Assembly (NCBI RefSeq): GCF_947501905.1
Contig: NZ_CANMXL010000001.1
Span: 708,590-772,589, forward strand
Direction of reading: 5' to 3'
Length of the DNA stretch: 64,000 nt
Origin: an uncultured Winogradskyella sp.
GTDB lineage: Bacteria; Bacteroidota; Bacteroidia; Flavobacteriales; Flavobacteriaceae
Positions 54,174-62,200 of the stretch are shown here, piece by piece. Numbering within the stretch: the stretch's first letter is position 1; each line of letters starts with the position of its first letter. The notes below the pieces were generated by a model that searched no databases, was not told the DNA's origin, and saw only the letters and a list, made by a program, of their open reading frames with translations. The position numbers were made by a program, and so were the translations under genes.

Positions 54174-55427
54174 TTAATCTGTGGTTAAGTAGAGGTAGCC
54201 AGCTTTTTTTATACGTTGGGTAACCCCATTGACTTGGGCATCATAAGTAATAACATAGAAGTAAGTAGCTGTTGGTAATAAATTGCTTCCTGCAACAGTC
54301 AGTCTACCATCTGAGAAACCTCTAAACACGTTGCCGTTTCTATCATAATCACTGGTTTCAAAGACCTTAACACCCCAACGATTAAAAACCTGTACATTAT
54401 TATTTGCCAAATTTTCAATACCGTCAATTATGAAATAGTCATTTTTGCCATCACCGTTAGGAGTTACACCATTATAAATCACGACATCTCCCTCTTCAAT
54501 AATTCCAGAATTTACACGAGCTAAAGTAAAAATGCCATACGCATCTAGTGCCAGTGGCGTGGTTACTGTTTTATCAACCGTATTAACAATACCGCCTTCA
54601 TCAATCCAGATACCTTGGGCTTGATCCCAACGTGCTATGTGTATTTCTTCGAGAGGGTTGTCAGCAATTTCTTGTGGGGTCGTGCTACCTTCTTCCCAAC
54701 TGAGAGTTAAGAGCACATCACTTGTTCCAGCATCTTTAGTTATGGTCCAAAATTCTGCTGTATCTAAAAGGGTAATAACGCCCGCAGCATTAGCGGTAGG
54801 AGTTTCGCCATTAATGGTTTGCCCTACTGGATTTTCAAAAAAGTATTTTCCTGAAAATGTATCGTTTGTATTGTCCGGGGCGCTGATGGCCGCATAGCGG
54901 AAAAATTGTTTATCTCCAATAGGAAACTCAAAACTATCATCACCTATTTTTTGAACAGGACCGTCTACATGGCTCCCATCAAATACTTGGGTATGTGTTG
55001 CGTTATCTTCAAATATGATGGCGCCACCAAAATCGTCGTTATTTACGATACCATTATTAAAATCGGCCTCATTGGCAATGCTCATATCTCCACTGACTTC
55101 AAATGATGCTGTAGGACTTGACACATTATCAAAAAGCACATTGTAAAAGTAACTTATGTTACCACCAGCCAGTTGCTGTACAGCTTCTCCTTGAAAGCGT
55201 GTTAATCCTCCGCTGGCAAAATCTACAGTACCATTATTTGTAAAATGCGCATAAATAAAAGCCTCTCCATCATTAATAAACGTACCTGTATTATTAAAGT
55301 CGCCAACTGTAGAAAACTGCGTATTAGGAAGTATTGCGAGTTCACCAGTATTGGCAGTTTGGGCAATTAAGGCACAAGGAAACAAGAGCACCCAACCTAT
55401 TTGCCATATTTTTATTGATATTTTCAT
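54174..55427 (-). CDS. Surface protein with T9SS type-B (gliding motility) C-terminal domain
   Basis: 417 residues. Signal peptide to AQ; beta-rich domains in the middle, with Gly/Asn turns (LFDNVSSPTASFEVSGDMS); the last 85 residues are a CHU/type-B sorting domain (VIYNGVTPNGDGKNDYFIID, VFNRWGVKVFETSDYDRNGN, GYLYLTTD). It is probably exported by T9SS via its adjacent PorP/SprF. Ligand unknown. Confidence 0.9.
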   Translation of the reverse strand: MKISIKIWQIGWVLLFPCALIAQTANTGELAILPNTQFSTVGDFNNTGTFINDGEAFIYAHFTNNGTVDFASGGLTRFQGEAVQQLAGGNISYFYNVLFDNVSSPTASFEVSGDMSIANEADFNNGIVNNDDFGGAIIFEDNATHTQVFDGSHVDGPVQKIGDDSFEFPIGDKQFFRYAAISAPDNTNDTFSGKYFFENPVGQTINGETPTANAAGVITLLDTAEFWTITKDAGTSDVLLTLSWEEGSTTPQEIADNPLEEIHIARWDQAQGIWIDEGGIVNTVDKTVTTPLALDAYGIFTLARVNSGIIEEGDVVIYNGVTPNGDGKNDYFIIDGIENLANNNVQVFNRWGVKVFETSDYDRNGNVFRGFSDGRLTVAGSNLLPTATYFYVITYDAQVNGVTQRIKKAGYLYLTTD

Positions 55428-55599
55428 ATTTTTTGTTTTAGTGATGTTATGTTTTAAAAGAATGGCTTGCTTAAGAATTAACTCAAGCTAACGTGGTATC
55501 ACAAACCATTCTTAGATAGCTATCCCAACTAATTGAGAATAGCAACCAACCTTCATCTATAATTTTATTTTGTTCATAACTTCTATTAATCAATGCTTG

Positions 55600-57240
55600 C
55601 TATATGGGTCCGCCATCAGTCACAGTCCAACCTTTACCAATAATTACGTTTCGAGGCGCTGTTCCAGTACCAGCGAAGTATTGTGAATTACCAAAGTGAA
55701 CCTCGCCAGGATTTGGTCTTGGTGTCGTTGGTGCTGGTGGTATAGGCAGTAATGGCGCCCAATTGATGAGCGTTTGGGTATAGGCTGCCGTTGTCATATT
55801 GGTTCCATTCATAAAATCTTTCATATGAGCTGCATTAATCACGTTCCAGCCGCTTACATCCAGTTGTCCTGCAAGCCCAAAACAGTTAAAAAACATGAGT
55901 TCAAAAACAATCCCGTTGGTAACATCCCAATTATTAACACCCGATAATGTTGTTAAACTTGTACAGTTAGAAAACATAGCTTCGAAATTTGCTACGCCAC
56001 CAGTAACCCATCCCGAGACATCCAGTGATGTAAGACTGATGCAACCAGTAAATTGTCTAATCATTGTAGTACCCGAGCTCGTATTCCAGTTACTTACATC
56101 CAGACTAGAAAGTGCGCGACAATTGGCAAATTGAGCACTGAACGCTTGTACATTAGATACATCCCAATTACTTACATCTAAGCCATTAATAACTCTACAG
56201 TCGTCAAATTGAGAGGCCATACTCGTGGCATTAGACGTATTCCAACCGCTCACATCGAGGGTGGTTAACGAGGAACAGCGGCTAAACTGAGCTGTAAAAT
56301 CCACTCCAGAGGAAACATTCCACAGACTTACATCCAAATTGTTAATGTTTGTACATCCTGAAAAGTGAGCTCTAAAATTAACTCCCGATGACAAGTCCCA
56401 GTTGCGAACATTTAAAGTTGGCAATGAAGAACATGCTGTAAACTGAAAGCTGAAATCAGTACCAGAACCTAGATCCCATAGACTTACATCTAAGCTCGAA
56501 ATCGAAGAACAGCCTAAAAACTGACGACTGAAATCTGTACCAGAGGCTAAATCCCAATTGCTTACATCTAAGAAGGTAAAGGACGAACAACCAGCAAACT
56601 GTCCACTAAAGTTTGTTCCAGAAGATAAATCCCAGTTACCAACAGCCAAATTGCCAAGAGCGGAGCATCCATTAAACTGATCGCTAAAGTTAGTTCCAGC
56701 CGAAAGATCCCAACTACTTGTATTTAGATTTGTGAGCGAGGAACAGTCTCTAAATTGGTTTGAAAAATCGGTAACACCATCTACATTTAGTTGGTCTCCT
56801 GCGGAAACCACCAAGTTACTGCAGCCATAAAAGGCATCGTTACCGGCATTCCTTAGTACGCCCCATTGGATGACATCTACCATCTTTAATCGATCTCCCG
56901 TATTGGCGAATTGCCATCCTTCAATTTGACCCGTAATCACAATTCTATAGGTGCCAGGTGCGGCATATGTATGTGTGGCATTGCCAAGGGTCGCATTGGT
57001 TACCACTCCGCTAGTTCCATCTCCCCAATTTACATTGAAACCATAGGTTCCCGAGGGTGGTAAAGGAAGCACGACCGTATTGGCGGGTGAACTTCCAGCG
57101 GAAGTATTGGCTGGAATCCAATCTGAAATAAAAGCACCGCCTCCGCTATCGTTCCTTAGCACACTACCCATTTGGGCAAAACTGCTTTGAAACAGTCCTA
57201 AGACAAGTATCGCTAGTATAAAACGTATTTTAAAACTCAT
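55600..57240 (-). CDS. BspA/DUF285-type leucine-rich repeat surface protein
   Basis: 546 residues with a signal peptide (to FAQ). Residues about 30-130 contain a PKD-like start (GVNWGDGTSGVV). From about 155 to 475 there are about twelve 26-residue repeats of DUF285 type, each C-SL--LDVS-WD-SS-T-F--QF, for example NLAVGNWDLSSGTNFSGQFA. It has no T9SS sorting domain; the C-terminus ends GWTVTDGGPI. Such proteins act as adhesins. It lies in the surface locus, with 172 bases to the next gene downstream. Confidence 0.9.
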   Translation of the reverse strand: MSFKIRFILAILVLGLFQSSFAQMGSVLRNDSGGGAFISDWIPANTSAGSSPANTVVLPLPPSGTYGFNVNWGDGTSGVVTNATLGNATHTYAAPGTYRIVITGQIEGWQFANTGDRLKMVDVIQWGVLRNAGNDAFYGCSNLVVSAGDQLNVDGVTDFSNQFRDCSSLTNLNTSSWDLSAGTNFSDQFNGCSALGNLAVGNWDLSSGTNFSGQFAGCSSFTFLDVSNWDLASGTDFSRQFLGCSSISSLDVSLWDLGSGTDFSFQFTACSSLPTLNVRNWDLSSGVNFRAHFSGCTNINNLDVSLWNVSSGVDFTAQFSRCSSLTTLDVSGWNTSNATSMASQFDDCRVINGLDVSNWDVSNVQAFSAQFANCRALSSLDVSNWNTSSGTTMIRQFTGCISLTSLDVSGWVTGGVANFEAMFSNCTSLTTLSGVNNWDVTNGIVFELMFFNCFGLAGQLDVSGWNVINAAHMKDFMNGTNMTTAAYTQTLINWAPLLPIPPAPTTPRPNPGEVHFGNSQYFAGTGTAPRNVIIGKGWTVTDGGPI

Positions 57241-57310
57241 AATTTAGATTTTTAATAGAGCAAGACGTAACGTTTACTTGTGCACCCCTTGCTCTTATTA
57301 TTCCTTTACA

Positions 57311-60082
57311 CTATTGTTCCATCGTATAATAGGTCCCTTGGTAGTAGTAGAAGGTTACCATTTGCCCTGTTGGAACAAGTAAACTACCTACTGAAGTAGC
57401 GCCATCTTCCTTCACAAAATTTGCAGGGAAATTCACGGTACCATTATTAGCTCCCACAAAGTGAAAGTTGTATACTCCACCATCTACCGGATTGGTAGGT
57501 GCGAGAATGCTAATGATGTTTAGAGAAGACATATCGAAACGGTAAATACCTTCTGGAATACTAGCTAAATCCACAGTAATATTAGGAGTCACAGTTACTA
57601 TCTGAATGTTATTTACTTTACTGATAGTATTACCAGCAATGCTAATTAAGTTTCCTGCGGTATAGGTCGTGGAGATTGACGACAATGGTACTGTTTGTGT
57701 GTTGCCGTTTTCAATGCTGATGCTTAGGTTGCCCCCAGATACGCTGAAATCAGTGATTGTCTGGTCGTCCGTATTCACACCTGTTGCAATGTCTGCCAAA
57801 GCAACTGATACTGTATTACTGTCACTATCCGTAAGAACAAGGTTAGTACCAACTGTTGCTAACGTCGTATTAGTGGTATTGGTATCTGCATCTGTACCTG
57901 CCAAATCAGCCAAGGCTAAAGTCACAGTATTGTTATCACTATCGGTAAGGATAAGGTTTGTGCCATCCTCTGTTAAGCTAGTATTGGTAGTATTAGTATC
58001 TGCTCCTGCTGCAATATCTGCCAATGGCACTGAAACCGTATTACTATCACTATCAGTAAGAACAAGGTTAGTGCCAACTGTTGCTAACGTCGTATTCGTA
58101 GTATTGGTGTCAGCATCTGTTCCTGCCAAATCAGCCAAAGCTAAAGTCACTGTGTTATTTTCACTATCAGTAAGAATCAAGTTTGTGCCGTCTTCTGTTA
58201 AACTAACATTGGTTGTATTAGTATCGGCATCAGTACCTGCTAAATCAGATAATGCTAATGTTACCGTGTTATTATCGCTATCGGTAAGAATAAGGTTAGT
58301 ACCGTCTTCTGTTAAGCTTACATTAGTTGTATTTGTGTCAGCATCCGTACCTGCTAAATCAGCCAAAGCTAAAGTCACTGTGTTATTTTCACTATCAGTA
58401 AGAATCAAGTTTGTACCATCTTCTGTTAAGCTTACGTTTGTTGTATTAGTATCTGCTCCTGCTGCAATATCTGCCAATGGCACTGAAACCGTATTACTAT
58501 CACTATCAGTAAGAACAAGGTTAGTTCCAACTGTAGCTAACGTCGTATTAGTAGTATTGGTGTCCGCATCTGTACCTGCCAGATCAGCCAAAGCTAAAGT
58601 CACCGTATTGTTATCACTATCGGTAAGGATTAAGTTTGTACCATCTTCAGTTAAGCTAACGTTGGTGGTATTAGTATCGGCATCAGTACCTGCTAAGTCA
58701 GCTAAAGCTAGTGTTACCGTGTTATTATCGCTATCAGTAAGAATAAGGTTAGTACCGTCTTCTGTTAAGCTTACATTAGTTGTATTTGTGTCAGCATCCG
58801 TACCTGCTAAATCAGCCAAGGCTAATGTAACCGTATTGTTATCACTATCGGTTAGAATAAGGTTAGTACCATCTTCTGTTAAGCTAACATTGGTAGTGTT
58901 TGTATCAGTTCCTGCTGAGATATCTCCTAAAGCAACCGTTGCTGTATTACCGTCTTCTAGCGTAATACTCAAGTTAGATCCAGATACACTAAAATCTGTT
59001 ATCGTTTGATCATCTGTATCAACACCAGCTGCAATATCTGCTAAAGCAACTGATACCGTATTGCTGTCACTATCAGTCAATACAAGATTAGTTCCAACTG
59101 TGGCTAGCGCAGTATTAGTGGTATTGGTGTCCGCATCTGTACCTGCCAAATCAGCCAAAGCTAATGTAACCGTATTGTTATCACTATCGGTAAGGATTAA
59201 GTTTGTACCATCTTCAGTTAAGCTAACGTTGGTTGTGTTGGTATCAGCATCCGTACCCGCTAAGTCAGCTAAAGCTAGTGTTACCGTGTTATTATCGCTA
59301 TCAGTAAGAATCAGGTTAGTACCGTCTTCTGTTAAGCTAACATTGGTAGTGTTCGTATCTGCTGCCGTACCAGCTAAATCAGCCAAGGCTAATGTAACTG
59401 TATTGTTATCACTATCGGTTAGAATCAGGTTAGTACCGTCTTCTGTTAAGCTAACGTTGGTAGTGTTCGTATCTGCTGCAGTACCTGCTAAATCAGCTAA
59501 AGCTAATGTTACCGTATTGTTGTCACTATCTGTAAGGATTAAGTTAGTACCATCTTCTGTTAAACTAACGTTGGTAGTGTTTGTATCTGCTGCCGTTCCA
59601 GCTAAATCGGCTAAAGCTAATGTAACGGTGTTGTTATCGCTATCAGTAAGGATAAGGTTGGTACCATCTTCTGTTAGGCTAACGTTGGTGGTGTTCGTAT
59701 CTGCTGCTGTTCCAGCTAGATCAGCTAAAGCTAGTGTTACCGTGTTATTATCACTATCGGTCAGGATAAGGCTTGTGCCATCTTCTGTTAAACTAACGTT
59801 GGTAGTATTCGTATCTGTTGCTGTACCAGAGGTATTTTGTACCCATTGTGCCCCATTAAAAAACCAACGCCCTTTTGTATCTGTATCATAAACTTCCAAA
59901 CCTTCGGCTGGAGCAACAATAGCTATACGTTGTGCTGTGGTCATACGTGGAATTAAAATACCTGCGGTAGTACTGGTAATGTCTACTGCTGAAGAAGGGT
60001 CTGGATTGTTAGTCCCTACACCTGTTTGCGCACTTGCGACACAAGTGATCATTAAGGTTAGTATAAATAATATTTTTTTCAT
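57311..60082 (-). CDS. Secreted protein with about 19 tandem 38-residue repeats
   Basis: 923 residues. Signal peptide to SAQ; a 65-residue conserved head (GTNNPDPSSAVDITSTTAGI ... YDTDTKGRWFFNG) shared with the next gene upstream; then about 19 repeats of about 38 residues, DTNTTNVSLTEDGTNLILTD and SDNNTVTLALADLAGTDA, mixed with three other types (TTLATVGTNLVLTDSDSNTV; DDQTITDFSVSGSNLSITLE). The last 100 residues are a small beta-domain. No sorting domain. Looks like an extended fibre. Function unknown. Confidence 0.85.
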   Translation of the reverse strand: MKKILFILTLMITCVASAQTGVGTNNPDPSSAVDITSTTAGILIPRMTTAQRIAIVAPAEGLEVYDTDTKGRWFFNGAQWVQNTSGTATDTNTTNVSLTEDGTSLILTDSDNNTVTLALADLAGTAADTNTTNVSLTEDGTNLILTDSDNNTVTLALADLAGTAADTNTTNVSLTEDGTNLILTDSDNNTVTLALADLAGTAADTNTTNVSLTEDGTNLILTDSDNNTVTLALADLAGTAADTNTTNVSLTEDGTNLILTDSDNNTVTLALADLAGTDADTNTTNVSLTEDGTNLILTDSDNNTVTLALADLAGTDADTNTTNTALATVGTNLVLTDSDSNTVSVALADIAAGVDTDDQTITDFSVSGSNLSITLEDGNTATVALGDISAGTDTNTTNVSLTEDGTNLILTDSDNNTVTLALADLAGTDADTNTTNVSLTEDGTNLILTDSDNNTVTLALADLAGTDADTNTTNVSLTEDGTNLILTDSDNNTVTLALADLAGTDADTNTTNTTLATVGTNLVLTDSDSNTVSVPLADIAAGADTNTTNVSLTEDGTNLILTDSENNTVTLALADLAGTDADTNTTNVSLTEDGTNLILTDSDNNTVTLALSDLAGTDADTNTTNVSLTEDGTNLILTDSENNTVTLALADLAGTDADTNTTNTTLATVGTNLVLTDSDSNTVSVPLADIAAGADTNTTNTSLTEDGTNLILTDSDNNTVTLALADLAGTDADTNTTNTTLATVGTNLVLTDSDSNTVSVALADIATGVNTDDQTITDFSVSGGNLSISIENGNTQTVPLSSISTTYTAGNLISIAGNTISKVNNIQIVTVTPNITVDLASIPEGIYRFDMSSLNIISILAPTNPVDGGVYNFHFVGANNGTVNFPANFVKEDGATSVGSLLVPTGQMVTFYYYQGTYYTMEQ
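57667..59821. repeat. Tandem array of about 114-bp units
   Basis: About 19 units of about 114 bp (111-114 bp), mostly differing at synonymous positions. Base differences are spread through units, so the array is old or under selection for protein sequence, but it still offers sites for slippage and recombination. Confidence 0.9.
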
Positions 60083-60120
60083 TGTACTTGTTTTTATAGC
60101 GGTTTATATTGTGAATTCAT

Positions 60121-62163
60121 TTATTGTTTTTGACTCGTTAGTAATTCCTCGATACGCTTTAAGCGAGCTTCGAGTTCATTAATCTTGGCTTCTTTTGCTT
60201 TGAGTTCTTTTTGCTGTGCTATGGTATGCAAGAAAAGTTCTTCTACTTTTTCTAAGAGTTGTCCAGATAATGCTGAAATATTGACTCTGTAGTAACCGTC
60301 TTCGGTTTTTTCCAGTTCTTTTATTCCTGTTACACCAGGTAAGTGTTTGTTGTTTAGAATAAAAGCGTCAACTTCTTCGAGTGTTTTAAATTTGTAGCTT
60401 GTATTAAGTTTTGAAGTGCCATCTACATAGTCTTCAAATACATAGTCTGCATAGACTCCAGTATCAGTTAATAAAGCACCGCCACCTGAAGCATAAACAT
60501 TTCCAGCCACTTCTAGTTTTTCGTTAGGAGTTGGTGTACCAATACCGACGTTACCAGTATCAGCATTCATAACAACAAAAGGAGTTGCACTACCACTATT
60601 AAAGAACTCAAATAAATAAGGTGTGTGTAAGCCTAAATTAGATCCATTACTTCCAACACCAGTTCCCGAATTTCTTACAGAAAAACCTGATGTTCTCGCA
60701 GCTTGAAAAGTATTTCCTGCGTCTTCTGAATGAAGTGCGAGTCTAAACTCTTCCATTGTATCAACAGTTTCTCCTGTAGATAATTGAGACCCTCCAATTT
60801 GAAGCTTTGAAGATGGATTACTTAAACCTATACCTACGTTACCCAGAGTATAAATGTCTTCCGTGTTTGTAGTTGCACCCATATTGTCATCGGTGCCAAA
60901 CCAAGGTTCTACGTTTATAGCAGAAGTTGATGGGTCTTCCCAAGTAAGCTGTCCAGCACCATCTGTAGTAAGTACCTCGTTGGCGTTTCCGTTATCTGAA
61001 GGAAATTCATAAGTCTCATTAGCTGTCCCTCTTCTATAGCCAAAGACGATACCACTGTTAGGCTCCACATGTATGTTGCTAAGGTTATTAGGAGTATTAC
61101 TAAAATCTACAGAGCTTATAGTAATACCATCCTGATTTACACCAAAACCACTATTAAACGACGTATTTTCTGAAAAATAAGTGAGATTTGCTCCGAAATT
61201 GGCTCTTAGGAAAAATTGCCCTCCAGAATTGCTTGAATTAGGGCCTAAACCAATACTTGTACCATTTGTATGAGCCGATGCTCTAACTTCTCCAGGAGTG
61301 GTATTAAAGAAAGCTATGGGTCCTGTACCGTCCCAAATTTCTTGATTATGAGAATACATTACGTTAGCAGGTGAAGGACTCGTAAGATCTAAAGGGAAGT
61401 CTCCCGAATAGAAGCCTGCATAGTGATTAGGAGCTAGTTGTACTTTGGTTTTTAATGAACCTACTACCTCTAGTGTTTCTGAAGGTGCATTAGTGCCTAT
61501 ACCTACATTGCCATTAGGCTTTACCGCAAAGACTTCATCTAAATCTTGATTTCTTAATAGAGTTATGTATCCAAAATTAGTGCTAGGAGAACCTGCAGTT
61601 ATAACTTGCCCGCTATTAAAAGCCCCAGTACCTCTATTTTCAATCCAAGAAGCCCAACCACCAGCATTTTCGCTAAATACTACAGAAGACCCAATAGTTC
61701 CACTTATTGATCCTGGGTCATCTCCTACTTGTAATTTAGCAATAGGGTTCATGGTACCAATACCCACATTGCCATTATCGAGTGCTACAAATTCTGCACC
61801 CGTTGGTCTTGCTGTAGTACCATCACTTAAGGTTCCTAGTTCAATACTTGTATTTGCTGGGTTATTTACCCATGCGTCGTCTGTGGTATCCCCAGCAGAA
61901 GTGTTTTGTACCCATTGCGTACCATCAAAGAACCATCGGCCTTTGGTATCGGTATCATATACTTCTAGCCCTTCAGCAGGAGCAACAATAGCTGTTCGCT
62001 GAGCAGTAGTCATGCGCGGAATTAATATCCCTGCAGTTGTACTACTAATATCTAGAGCAGAAGAAGGATCTGGATTATTAGTACCTATGGCTTGTTGCGC
62101 TTCCATATTAAAGGCGCATAGCATTAAGGCAATACTATATATGTATTTTATTTTTGTTTTCAT
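60121..62163 (-). CDS. Tail-fibre-like surface protein with coiled-coil end
   Basis: 680 residues. Signal peptide to EAQ; the head is shared with the repeat protein downstream. The middle has several NVGIGTxxP-type motifs (NGNVGIGTMNPIAKLQVG, GNVGIGTNAPSETLEV, GNVGIGLSNPSSKLQIG, NVGIGTPTPNEKLEVAGNVY), seen in phage-tail-like and flavobacterial surface proteins. The C-terminus (EEVDAFILNNKHLPGVTGIK) resembles the S74-like intramolecular chaperone region and ends in a coiled coil (KELKAKEAKINELEARLKRI). The catalytic Ser-Lys of S74 cannot be confirmed. Confidence 0.85.
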   Translation of the reverse strand: MKTKIKYIYSIALMLCAFNMEAQQAIGTNNPDPSSALDISSTTAGILIPRMTTAQRTAIVAPAEGLEVYDTDTKGRWFFDGTQWVQNTSAGDTTDDAWVNNPANTSIELGTLSDGTTARPTGAEFVALDNGNVGIGTMNPIAKLQVGDDPGSISGTIGSSVVFSENAGGWASWIENRGTGAFNSGQVITAGSPSTNFGYITLLRNQDLDEVFAVKPNGNVGIGTNAPSETLEVVGSLKTKVQLAPNHYAGFYSGDFPLDLTSPSPANVMYSHNQEIWDGTGPIAFFNTTPGEVRASAHTNGTSIGLGPNSSNSGGQFFLRANFGANLTYFSENTSFNSGFGVNQDGITISSVDFSNTPNNLSNIHVEPNSGIVFGYRRGTANETYEFPSDNGNANEVLTTDGAGQLTWEDPSTSAINVEPWFGTDDNMGATTNTEDIYTLGNVGIGLSNPSSKLQIGGSQLSTGETVDTMEEFRLALHSEDAGNTFQAARTSGFSVRNSGTGVGSNGSNLGLHTPYLFEFFNSGSATPFVVMNADTGNVGIGTPTPNEKLEVAGNVYASGGGALLTDTGVYADYVFEDYVDGTSKLNTSYKFKTLEEVDAFILNNKHLPGVTGIKELEKTEDGYYRVNISALSGQLLEKVEELFLHTIAQQKELKAKEAKINELEARLKRIEELLTSQKQ

Positions 62164-62200
62164 GTTTTAGGTTTTATCATGCCTTTTTAGCGAGGTATAC

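Noticed and set aside
57669..59891. Two long plus-strand open frames (446 and 276 residues) opposite the repeat protein
   Set aside because: They are antisense shadows of a repeat array whose period is a multiple of three; composition is repetitive Val/Ser/Leu, with no start signals or promoter.
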